NCBI GenBank assembly: GCA_019116915.1
Contig: DXAS01000026.1
Coordinates: 1 to 19,882 of the forward strand
DNA length: 19,882 nucleotides
Source of the DNA: Flavonifractor avicola
Lineage (GTDB): Bacteria > Bacillota > Clostridia > Oscillospirales > Oscillospiraceae
Reading direction: 5' to 3'
Part shown: in pieces, positions 7,360 to 13,321 of the stretch
Position numbering within the stretch: the stretch's first letter is position 1
How the letters are laid out: each line of letters begins with the position of its first letter
Position numbers and translations under genes: made by a program
The notes under the pieces: model-generated
Seen by the model: only the letters and a program-made list of their open reading frames with translations
Told to the model about the DNA's origin: nothing
Databases searched by the model: none

Positions 7360-8658
7360 TCAATGGTCCTGGTTTGCCTTTTTGTCGATGAATTCGGGCC
7401 GCAGTTTACTATAAACGATTTTTTGCTCGCTGTACAGCCCATAATAGCCGGACAGCATATAGGACACCGCCAGACACACCGCGAACAGGCACAGGCTCTG
7501 GCCGGTAAACATCCCCAGGCTGTCCCCGGCAAAGAGCTCCAGAGAGAGCAGCAGGGAGGTGATGGGGCAGTTGGTGACGCCGCAGAACACACACACCATG
7601 CCCAGTCCCGCCCCGAAGGAGGGGTGGAGTCCCAGGAAGGGGGCCACGGTGCAGCCGAAGGTAGCTCCGGTAAAGAACACCGGCACAATCTCACCGCCCT
7701 TAAAGCCTGCCCCCAGAGTGATGGTGGTAAAGAGCATTTTAAAGAAGAACGCCTCCGGCCGGGCGTTTCCCCCGACGGCGGCATGGATGATCGCCTCTCC
7801 CGCTCCGTTGTAGTCGTAAGTACCAGGGTCCCAGATCCAGATCACATAGGTCAGGGCGATGACCAGCGCGCCGCCCACCGCCGCCCGCACCAGATGGTTG
7901 GGCAGGAACTTGTCATAGATTCTGGGGGCGGCGTGCATCAGCCGGCAGAAGAAAATGGACAGCAGGGCAAAGAGGATGCCCATACCGATGACCTGCAGCA
8001 GGGTGACGGCGCTCAGGTTGGGGATGCCCTCCAGGGTAAAGGCGGTGGGAGGCACACCGAAATGCTGGGCCACCCACAGGCCGATGATGGAGGAGAGAAT
8101 ACAGGGCACGATGGCGGCATAATAGAGCACTCCCACACTGGTGACCTCCATAGAAAACATGGCGGCAGTCAGAGGGGTGCCGAAGAGGGCGGAAAAAGCC
8201 GCCGACATTCCGCACATGGTGATGATACGGCTGTCCTTATCGTCCAGGCGCATCCATCGGCCCACCTTGGAGGAGATGGAGCCGCCGATCTGGAGGATGG
8301 CCCCCTCACGGCCGGAGGAGCCGCCCACCAGATGGGTGATGACGGTGGACACAAAGACCAGAGGGGCGGTACGCAGCCGGAGGGGCTGGTTTTCCCGCAC
8401 CGCTGCCAGCACGAAGTTGGTACCCCGGTCCCCCTCCATGCCGCACACCCGGTAGAGCAGCACAATCGCCAGACCGCCCACCGGCAGCAGCCAGATCAGC
8501 CAGGGATTGGCATGGCGCAGGTCTGTGACCGAGGAAAAGGCATAGTAAAAGGCGGTGGCCACCCCGCCGCACAGCAGGCCGCTGATCCCCGCGAAGATCA
8601 GCCATTTTACAAAGGCGGCCGGATGCTCCAGCCAGGCCGGTACCTTCTTTGTCTCCAT
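7360..8658 (-). CDS. CLC-family anion channel/antiporter, CLC-F-like
   Basis: The polytopic protein has about 432 residues. GSSGREGAILQIG carries the gating glutamate of CLC proteins (GREG motif). The canonical GSGIP loop is absent; the equivalent segment reads GDRGTNFVL. Helix N contains GAGFKGGEIVPVFF rather than GGIFAP. Those two traits recall the fluoride-exporting CLC-F clade (from memory of that family), although the position that is threonine in CLC-F seems to be valine here. Chloride or another anion remains possible. The start is uncertain: ATG 8658 has GGAG 10 nt upstream, while a GTG at 8667 has no usable spacing. There are no C-terminal CBS domains. It is the first gene of the operon and diverges from the CNNM/CorC gene. 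No fluoride riboswitch was found in the leader. Confidence 0.88.
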   Translation of the reverse strand: METKKVPAWLEHPAAFVKWLIFAGISGLLCGGVATAFYYAFSSVTDLRHANPWLIWLLPVGGLAIVLLYRVCGMEGDRGTNFVLAAVRENQPLRLRTAPLVFVSTVITHLVGGSSGREGAILQIGGSISSKVGRWMRLDDKDSRIITMCGMSAAFSALFGTPLTAAMFSMEVTSVGVLYYAAIVPCILSSIIGLWVAQHFGVPPTAFTLEGIPNLSAVTLLQVIGMGILFALLSIFFCRLMHAAPRIYDKFLPNHLVRAAVGGALVIALTYVIWIWDPGTYDYNGAGEAIIHAAVGGNARPEAFFFKMLFTTITLGAGFKGGEIVPVFFTGATFGCTVAPFLGLHPSFGAGLGMVCVFCGVTNCPITSLLLSLELFAGDSLGMFTGQSLCLFAVCLAVSYMLSGYYGLYSEQKIVYSKLRPEFIDKKANQDH

Positions 8659-8750
8659 CTCTTTCACACTCCATCGGTCCCCGGCACAGGGGGCCTTGCT
8701 CTTTCTGGGGCTGAGGAACTATCCTATCCCCAGGTACGACACACGTGATT

Positions 8751-8759
8751 ATTATAACA
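8751..8759 (-). promoter_or_regulatory. Extended -10 promoter of the CLC-to-MFS operon
   Basis: The minus strand reads TGTTATAAT, a perfect -10 hexamer (8756 back to 8751) with the TGN extension. No good -35 lies 16-18 bp upstream, which fits an extended -10 promoter. It leaves an approximately 85-nt leader before the CLC start, and it is back to back with the plus-strand promoter about 50 bp away. Confidence 0.65.
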
Positions 8760-8806
8760 TGGATACCAACTTTTTTCCGCAATCTTATGGATTTTTTTCA
8801 GCGGTG

Positions 8807-8815
8807 TGTTATACT
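8807..8815 (+). promoter_or_regulatory. Extended -10 promoter of the CNNM/CorC gene
   Basis: TGTTATACT provides a TGN plus a 5-of-6 -10 hexamer (8810-8815). There is no matching -35. The predicted transcript start near 8822 leaves about 30 nt before the TTG start codon and includes the AAGGAGG site at 8837-8843. Confidence 0.6.
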
Positions 8816-8851
8816 GGTTCCATGATCAATATATTTAAGGAGGAATTTATT

Positions 8852-10213
8852 TTGTCATCCATATGGCCTCAACTACTTCTTCAGGTCATACTCATTGCCA
8901 TCAACGCCTACTTTGCTGCCACTGAGATCGCAGTAATCTCATTAAACGAGGCACTTATCCGCAAGCAGGCCGAAGGCGGCGACCGCAAGGCAGCCAAGCT
9001 GCTCCGGATCGTAGAGATGCCCACCCGGTTTCTCTCCACCATCCAGATCGGCATCACCCTGGCCGGTTTCCTGGGGTCTGCCTTTGCCGCCGACAATCTG
9101 GCCAGACCCCTTACCCAGTGGGCGGTATCCACGTTCGCGCTGACCGGGCCTGTGGTGGCCACGGTTCATACCCTGTCTGTGATCGTGGTCACTGTGATCC
9201 TCTCCTTCTTTACGCTGGTCTTTGGCGAACTGGTACCCAAGCGGGTGGCCATGAAAAAGAGCGAAGCGGTGGCCCGTTTTTCCTGCGGTGTGGTCAGTCT
9301 GCTGGCCACCGTCATGCGCCCGCTGATCTGGCTGCTTACCATCTCCACCAACGCCGTCCTGTGGCTCTTCCGCATCAATCCCAATGATGAGGATAAGGAG
9401 GTATCCGAGGAGGGGCTGCGTATACTTATCGACCTGAGTGAGGAGAAGGGTGCTATTGAGACCGAAGAGAAGGAAATGATCGAAAATATTTTCGAGTTTA
9501 ACAATATGACCGCCGCCGACGTGATGGTCCACCGCACCGACATGGTCATGCTGCGGGCGGAGGATACCCCGGAGAAGATCGAAAAGACCATTGAGGAATC
9601 CGGCCTGTCCCGCTTCCCCGTCTACGAGGAGGACGCCGACGACATCATCGGCATCCTCTCCACCCGGGAGTGGCTCATCAACGCCCGCAAGCCCCAGCCC
9701 AAACCCCTGCGGGAGCTGCTCCGCCGCCCCTATTTCGTGCCCCAGTCGGTGCGCACCGACCTGCTGTTCCGGGATATGCAGAGCAAAAAGGTCCACCTGT
9801 CCATTGTGGTGGACGAGTACGGCGGCACCGCCGGCCTGGTCACCATGGAGGACCTGCTGGAGGAGATCGTGGGCAACATCTACGACGAGTTCGATCCCCA
9901 GGAGGACCTGGAGATCATCCCCCTGGGGGAGGACCGCTGGCGGGTGGCCGGCTCCGCCGAACTGGAAGATCTCTTTGAAGCTCTGGGTATGGAAATGCCG
10001 GAAGAGGAGGAATCGGAGACTCTGGGCGGCCTGGTATATGCCCAGCTCTCCGTCATTCCCGAGGACGGCAGCCATCCTGAAGTGGACATCTACGGCCTGC
10101 ACATCCGGGTGGATGAGCTGTCCGAGCGCCGGGTGGAGTGGGCCACCGTCACCAAACTCTCTCCCCCGCCGGAGGAGGAAGAGGAACACACCGGCCACAA
10201 AAAAGAATCCTGA
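8852..10213 (+). CDS. CNNM/CorC-type membrane protein with CBS pair (hemolysin family, TlyC-like)
   Basis: I choose the TTG at 8852 because AAGGAGG ends exactly 8 nt before it; longer frames would start in or before the promoter. The 453-residue product has an N-terminal DUF21/CNNM membrane domain (about 1-175, with NAYFAATEIAVISLNEA, FLSTIQIGITLAGFLGSAFA and FTLVFGELVPKRVAMKKSE). Next come an acidic linker, a tandem CBS domain pair (about 205-325) and a C-terminal CorC/HlyC domain. Proteins of this type are linked to magnesium or sodium transport and to nucleotide sensing through the CBS pair. 'Hemolysin' is a historical label. The last 20 residues are a glutamate-rich tail. It is divergent from the CLC operon and ends in its own terminator, so it is probably a single-gene unit. 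Confidence 0.92.
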   Translation: MSSIWPQLLLQVILIAINAYFAATEIAVISLNEALIRKQAEGGDRKAAKLLRIVEMPTRFLSTIQIGITLAGFLGSAFAADNLARPLTQWAVSTFALTGPVVATVHTLSVIVVTVILSFFTLVFGELVPKRVAMKKSEAVARFSCGVVSLLATVMRPLIWLLTISTNAVLWLFRINPNDEDKEVSEEGLRILIDLSEEKGAIETEEKEMIENIFEFNNMTAADVMVHRTDMVMLRAEDTPEKIEKTIEESGLSRFPVYEEDADDIIGILSTREWLINARKPQPKPLRELLRRPYFVPQSVRTDLLFRDMQSKKVHLSIVVDEYGGTAGLVTMEDLLEEIVGNIYDEFDPQEDLEIIPLGEDRWRVAGSAELEDLFEALGMEMPEEEESETLGGLVYAQLSVIPEDGSHPEVDIYGLHIRVDELSERRVEWATVTKLSPPPEEEEEHTGHKKES

Positions 10214-10253
10214 AATTCAGGCGTGCCGCTGATTTGGGCGGCACGCCTGAATT
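10214..10253 (+). terminator. Terminator of the CNNM/CorC gene
   Basis: A 16-bp perfect stem (10214-10229 with 10238-10253) has an 8-nt loop and begins immediately after the stop codon. The downstream tract ATTGTTGCTGTTTT is T-rich but broken, so termination may be less complete than at the other stems in the window. Confidence 0.8.
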
Positions 10254-10326
10254 ATTGTTGCTGTTTTGCGCCATCCTCTTGTTAATTCCACAAAAAATTT
10301 CCTTTTTTATTTGGTAAAGATGTCTC

Positions 10327-10355
10327 TTGAACCCTCCTTTTTATCGTGCTAAACT
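10327..10355 (+). promoter_or_regulatory. Sigma-A promoter of the YczE/YitT-type gene
   Basis: TTGAAC (10327-10332), a 17-bp spacer and TAAACT (10350-10355) preceded by TGC form a good sigma-A site that also has an extended -10. The TTG of the -35 would be the first codon of the longest open frame here, which argues against that longer start. Confidence 0.8.
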
Positions 10356-10356
10356 A

Positions 10357-10372
10357 TTTTTAGTACTAAAAA
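10357..10372. promoter_or_regulatory. 16-bp perfect palindrome at the transcript start (possible operator)
   Basis: TTTTTAGTACTAAAAA is a perfect palindrome. It begins 2 bp after the -10 hexamer of the YczE/YitT-type promoter and so covers the expected start site near 10362. That is the usual place for a repressor site. No regulator gene is adjacent, so the binder is unknown. Confidence 0.45.
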
Positions 10373-10395
10373 ATGATTTTTTGGAGGCGTATGCG

Positions 10396-11076
10396 ATGTC
10401 TCATTCCGGTCTGCTCCGGCGCTATTTGATCTTTCTGGCCGGGGTCCTGTGCTCGGCCCTTGGCATTTCCCTAATCACCCTGGCCGGAATGGGCACCTCC
10501 GCGGTATCCAGCCTGGCCTATGTACTCACCTATGTGTTCCCCGGCATCTCCCTGGGTACCTTCACCTTTGTGGTGAACTGCGTCATGCTGGGCGGCCAGA
10601 TCCTCATTCTTCGTAAAAAGTTCCGGCCCATCCAGCTGCTCCAGGTTCCCTTTACTTTCCTCTTCTCCTGCTGCATCGACCTGTGGATGGGGCTGCTGGG
10701 CGGTCTGGTGCCCCAGTCCTACGCCAGCCACTGGGTGATACTGCTGATGGGCTGCGCCTGTCTGGGACTGGGTGTGGCCCTGGAGGTCATCCCCAACGTA
10801 CTCATCCTCCCCTGCGAGGGTTTCGTCCGGGTGTGCAGCCAGGAATTCCACTGGGACTTTGGCAAGACCAAGACTGGCTTTGACCTGACCATGGTAGCCG
10901 CCGCCACTCTGCTGTCTCTGCTGGACCTGGGGGCTGTGTACGGCCTGCGGGAGGGCACCGTAGTGTGCGCCCTGACGGTAGGTTATATCTCCCGGTTCTT
11001 CTGCAGGCGGCTGGCCTTCCTGGTAAAGAAGCTGGAGGAGACCCAACTGCCCGACACCGGTGTCTCCGCTGCATAA
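10396..11076 (+). CDS. YczE/YyaS/YitT-family integral membrane protein
   Basis: The start ATG 10396 has GGAGG 8 nt upstream; longer frames begin in the promoter. The 226-residue protein has about five hydrophobic segments: one near residues 9-30, then GTSAVSSLAYVLTYVFPGISLGTFTFVVNCVML, LLQVPFTFLFSCCIDLWMGLL, a glycine-rich segment and a C-terminal segment. The order and the motif GMGTSAVSSLAYVL...GISLGTFTFVVN are characteristic of the YczE/YitT group in Firmicutes. Their function is not established; some are associated with transport. It has its own promoter and a strong terminator, so it appears to be a single-gene unit, possibly under a repressor acting at the palindrome over its start point. 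Confidence 0.85.
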   Translation: MSHSGLLRRYLIFLAGVLCSALGISLITLAGMGTSAVSSLAYVLTYVFPGISLGTFTFVVNCVMLGGQILILRKKFRPIQLLQVPFTFLFSCCIDLWMGLLGGLVPQSYASHWVILLMGCACLGLGVALEVIPNVLILPCEGFVRVCSQEFHWDFGKTKTGFDLTMVAAATLLSLLDLGAVYGLREGTVVCALTVGYISRFFCRRLAFLVKKLEETQLPDTGVSAA

Positions 11077-11082
11077 CAAATC

Positions 11083-11121
11083 AAAAAACAGCTGCAAGCC
11101 GTTGGCTTGCAGCTGTTTTTT
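11083..11121. terminator. Bidirectional terminator (YczE/YitT gene / FAD oxidoreductase region)
   Basis: An 18-bp perfect stem (11083-11100 with 11104-11121) has a GTT loop and A6/T6 flanks, so it can end transcription in both directions. On the minus side it follows the displaced copy of the oxidoreductase gene end, 8 bp beyond that copy's stop codon, and so was probably the gene's original terminator. Confidence 0.92.
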
Positions 11122-11126
11122 GTTGC

Positions 11127-11216
11127 GCTTATTTCAGCCGCTCCAGAATCACCTGGGCCGCCTTCACGCCGGAGGCGCCTGCCTGAGCCAGGCCGCGGGT
11201 GATGCCCGCGCCGTCG
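11127..11216 (-). repeat. Direct repeat copy A: displaced 3' end of the FAD oxidoreductase gene
   Basis: These 90 bp match 11321-11410 at 88 positions (offset 194 bp). Read on the minus strand they encode the last 28 residues of the oxidoreductase, from DGAGITRGLAQAGASG to the end, and the stop codon. The only change is Glu for Asn near the end (both differences fall in one codon). Identity ends 2 bp past the stop codon. The fragment has no upstream gene body, so it is a stranded tail. Confidence 0.95.
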
Positions 11217-11302
11217 TTCCCACGGGGCCAAGGCCCCGCGGGAGCCCTAATGATTTCATTCGCACGGCGGAAATAAATTCCGCCGGCGGCAATGCTTCGC
11301 AT
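11129..11302 (-). CDS. Possible 57-residue ORF running from the structured insert into repeat copy A
   Basis: An ATG at 11302 has GGAG 8 nt upstream. Its frame stays open through the hairpin-rich insert and enters copy A in the native frame of the oxidoreductase tail, ending at the native stop. The first 29 residues (MRSIAAGGIYFRRANE...) show no recognisable domain, and the last 28 equal the enzyme's C-terminus. It may be a chance frame in GC-rich repeat DNA. The frame match and Shine-Dalgarno are seen; expression is not shown. Confidence 0.2.
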   Translation of the reverse strand: MRSIAAGGIYFRRANEIIRAPAGPWPRGNDGAGITRGLAQAGASGVKAAQVILERLK

Positions 11303-11320
11303 TGTGTAGGCTCCGGGCGG
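11217..11320 (-). other. 104-bp hairpin-rich insert between the two gene-end repeats (possible small mobile element or structured RNA)
   Basis: An outer stem pairs 11241-11249 with 11307-11314 (GGAGCCcTA with TAGGCTCC, one bulge). Inside are three hairpins: AATG/CATT near 11249-11260, the 8-bp CGGCGGAA/TTCCGCCG (11265-11272 with 11278-11285), and CAATGC/GCATTG (11290-11295 with 11299-11304). Beside it is a near-perfect GC-rich hairpin at 11219-11240 whose one plus-strand mismatch becomes a G-U pair on the minus strand. It lies downstream of the oxidoreductase stop codon and upstream of the terminator, so minus-strand transcripts would include it. Confidence 0.65.
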
Positions 11321-11410
11321 GCTTATTTCAGCCGGTTCAGAATCACCTGGGCCGCCTTCACGCCGGAGGCGCCTGCCTGAGCCAGGCCGCGGGTGATGCC
11401 CGCGCCGTCG
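11321..11410 (-). repeat. Direct repeat copy B: 3' end in place on the FAD oxidoreductase gene
   Basis: This is the partner of copy A, continuous with the intact gene. It encodes the same C-terminal segment with Asn instead of Glu three residues before the end (NRLK). Both copies share the 2 bp after the stop codon and then diverge completely. Confidence 0.95.
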
Positions 11411-12717
11411 CCCACGGCGAAGAAGCCGGGCAGAGAGGTCTCCAGCTCGCCGGACAGGGCCAGCCGGGCGGAGTAGAACTTGACCTCAGCGCCGTAGAGC
11501 AGAGTATCGTAGTTGGCGGTACCGGGGGCGATCTTGTCCAGCTGGTAGATCATCTCAATGATATCGTCCAGCTGCCGCTTGGGCAGGGCCAGGGACAGGT
11601 CGCCGGGGACGGCGGCGGTGAGGGTGGGCCGGACGAAGGACTTGCTCATCCGGTGCTCGTTAGTGCGGATGCCGCTGACAAGATCGCCGAAGCGCTGGAC
11701 CAGCACGCCGCCGGCCAACATATTGGACAGGGAGGCAATGTGCTTGCCGTAACGATAGGGCTCGTTGAAGGGCTGGGTGAACCGGTTGGACACCAGCAGG
11801 GCGAAGTTGGTATTCTCACTCTGAAGGGCGGGGTCGGAGTAGGAGTGGCCGTTGACGGTGTTGATGCCCTCCACGCTCTCGGCTACCACATGGCCGTAGG
11901 GATTCATGCAGAAGGTACGCACCTGGTCGCCGTACTGCTTGGTGCGGTAGACCAGCTTGGACTCGTACACCACGTCGGTGATGTGCTCAAAGACCTTGGC
12001 AGGCAGCTCCACCCGCACGCCGATGTCCACCTGGTTATTGATGAGCTGGATGCCCAGCTCCTTGCACTGGTTGGAGAACCACTCGGCGCCGGAGCGGCCG
12101 GGACCGGCGATGAGCCAGGTGCAGTCGATCTCGTCGCCCTTCTCGGTGATGAGGCGGTAGCCCTCCCCCTTCAGATCCATGATCTTGGTGACAGCGGTGT
12201 TGAAATGGAACTCCACACCCTTGCGGCACTCCTCATAGATGCTCTGCAGGATCTTCAGGTTGTTCTCGGTACCCAGGTGCTTACATCGGGCCTGGAGCAG
12301 ATGAAGGTCGTGCTCCAGGGCCCGCTTCTCCAGGGCACGGGCCGCCGGGGTATCGGTGGAGAACACTTTGTCGGTGGCTCCGTGCTTCATGTTGATGGAG
12401 TCCACATAGTCGATGAGGCTCATGACCTCTTCCTTGGGCATGAAGTCGGTGAGCCAGCCGCCGAACGCGGTGGTGAAGTTATACTTGCCGTCGGAAAAGG
12501 CGCCGGCGCCGCCAAAACCGCACATGGTGCCGCACACCTTGCAGTGGACGCACTCCTTCACCTTGCCCGCCACAATGGGGCAGCTGCGGGTATAGATATC
12601 GGCCCCCTGATCCAGGGCCACCACCTTGAGGCCGGGGTTGCGGTGCATCAGCTCGTACCCGGCGAAAATACCGGCTTCGCCGCAGCCCAGAATGGCAACG
12701 TCATACCGTGTGTTCAT
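11323..12717 (-). CDS. FAD-dependent oxidoreductase (COG2509-like dehydrogenase)
   Basis: The 464-residue flavoprotein has an N-terminal Rossmann FAD site, YDVAILGCGEAGIFAGYEL (GxGxxG at 11-16), and a C-terminal FAD-contact block, GFFAVGDGAGITRGLAQAGASG. Between them, CVHCKVCGTMCGFGGAGAFSDGK (about 56-78) gives Cys56, 59, 62 and 66 in a C-x2-C-x2-C-x3-C pattern, which could hold an iron-sulfur cluster. The overall pattern, especially GFGGAGAFSDGK, matches the uncharacterised FAD-dependent dehydrogenases of COG2509; substrate unknown. The start ATG has only a weak Shine-Dalgarno (GTGAGAGAT). It has its own sigma-A promoter. Its last 28 codons are duplicated downstream around a structured insert. 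Confidence 0.85.
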   Translation of the reverse strand: MNTRYDVAILGCGEAGIFAGYELMHRNPGLKVVALDQGADIYTRSCPIVAGKVKECVHCKVCGTMCGFGGAGAFSDGKYNFTTAFGGWLTDFMPKEEVMSLIDYVDSINMKHGATDKVFSTDTPAARALEKRALEHDLHLLQARCKHLGTENNLKILQSIYEECRKGVEFHFNTAVTKIMDLKGEGYRLITEKGDEIDCTWLIAGPGRSGAEWFSNQCKELGIQLINNQVDIGVRVELPAKVFEHITDVVYESKLVYRTKQYGDQVRTFCMNPYGHVVAESVEGINTVNGHSYSDPALQSENTNFALLVSNRFTQPFNEPYRYGKHIASLSNMLAGGVLVQRFGDLVSGIRTNEHRMSKSFVRPTLTAAVPGDLSLALPKRQLDDIIEMIYQLDKIAPGTANYDTLLYGAEVKFYSARLALSGELETSLPGFFAVGDGAGITRGLAQAGASGVKAAQVILNRLK

Positions 12718-12743
12718 GTGCGATCTCTCACTTTACGTCATAT

Positions 12744-12771
12744 TTGGAAGGGGTGTAACCCACCTTTCCAA
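12744..12771 (-). promoter_or_regulatory. Stem-loop at the 5' end of the oxidoreductase mRNA
   Basis: Minus-strand RNA would form TTGGAA/TTCCAA closing an inner GGTG/CACC stem with a small internal loop. The predicted transcription start (about 7 nt after the -10) falls at 12771, so the hairpin would be the first structure of the mRNA. It does not cover the start codon. A role in mRNA stability or regulation is inference. Confidence 0.45.
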
Positions 12772-12777
12772 TTTGAT

Positions 12778-12806
12778 ATTATACCAAAAGGTCTTATTTT
12801 TGACAA
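12778..12806 (-). promoter_or_regulatory. Sigma-A promoter of the FAD oxidoreductase gene
   Basis: On the minus strand TTGTCA (12806-12801), a 17-bp spacer and a perfect TATAAT (12783-12778) form a strong sigma-A promoter. It gives a leader of about 54 nt. Confidence 0.9.
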
Positions 12807-12878
12807 CGCCGTTGACCCATCCAGGCTGAAAAATTTTTAGGCAGCCCATCAAATTTTTCCCCGCGCTGCGGAAACCCC

Positions 12879-12907
12879 TTGACAAACAAAGTTTACTATT
12901 GTAATCT
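12879..12907 (+). promoter_or_regulatory. Sigma-A promoter of the blaI/blaR1-type operon
   Basis: A perfect TTGACA (12879-12884), a 17-bp spacer and TAATCT (12902-12907) form the promoter. The spacer and -10 are covered by the left operator arm, so repressor binding would block RNA polymerase. Confidence 0.9.
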
Positions 12908-12933
12908 TTATTTAGGCTACAACAGTAAACTTT
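12888..12933. promoter_or_regulatory. Two BlaI/CopY-type operator boxes in a large inverted repeat
   Basis: The left arm AAAGTTTACTATTGTAA (12888-12904) and the right arm CTACAACAGTAAACTTT (12917-12933) are inverted repeats matching at 15 of 17 positions, 12 bp apart. Each arm contains a box one mismatch from TACAnnTGTA, the BlaI/MecI/CopY consensus: TACTATTGTA and TACAACAGTA. One box overlaps the -10 and the other lies just before the Shine-Dalgarno of the regulator gene. Autoregulation by the adjacent BlaI-like repressor is the natural reading. Confidence 0.85.
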
Positions 12934-12946
12934 CAAGGAGGCCGCT

Positions 12947-13321
12947 ATGTGTATTGGTGCTGAGAAGATCCAGGATGCCGAGCTGGAGGTTATGAAGGCC
13001 CTGTGGAGCCTGCCCCAGCCGGCGCCGCTGTCAGAGCTGCGCCGCATTCTGTCCACCCGGTGCGGCTGGGAGGACTCCACCGTCAAGACCCTGCTGCGCC
13101 GTCTGTGCGAAAAGGGGGCCGTTCAGCTGGAACGCCGGGGAATGTACCGGGCGGTCATCACCCAGGCTCAATATGGCCGCTGGTCCGCCCGCCACCTGGT
13201 GGACCAGGTGTTCAACGGCAGCGCCAAAAAGTTGGTGGCCTCCCTACTGTCCGACGGTCAGCTGAGCCAAGCAGAGATCGCCGAGCTGTCCGCCCTGTTC
13301 CATCAGGAGGAATCCACATGA
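12947..13321 (+). CDS. blaI: BlaI/MecI/CopY-family transcriptional repressor
   Basis: This is a 124-residue winged-helix repressor of the family size. The N-terminus IQDAELEVMKALWSL, then APLSELRRIL, then WEDSTVKTLLRRLCEKGAVQLERRGMYRAVIT (recognition helix and wing, about 41-72) and a C-terminal dimerisation region match the BlaI/MecI pattern. In the classical system BlaI represses its own operon until the partner BlaR1 protease leads to its cleavage. AAGGAGG stands 5 nt before the ATG. The stop overlaps the start of the M56 protease gene as ATGA. No beta-lactamase gene is visible, so targets beyond autoregulation are unknown; the gene symbol indicates the family only. Confidence 0.92.
   Translation: MCIGAEKIQDAELEVMKALWSLPQPAPLSELRRILSTRCGWEDSTVKTLLRRLCEKGAVQLERRGMYRAVITQAQYGRWSARHLVDQVFNGSAKKLVASLLSDGQLSQAEIAELSALFHQEEST

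Noticed and set aside
8668..8760. Fluoride (crcB-type) riboswitch in the leader of the CLC gene, suggested by a CCGATGG string.
   Set aside because: The string lies about 15 nt before the start codon, and the required downstream pseudoknot and second conserved segment cannot fit. No matching structure is seen further upstream.
8555..8851. Longer starts for the CNNM/CorC protein.
   Set aside because: They begin inside the divergent CLC gene or its promoter region, whereas the TTG at 8852 has AAGGAGG at ideal spacing.
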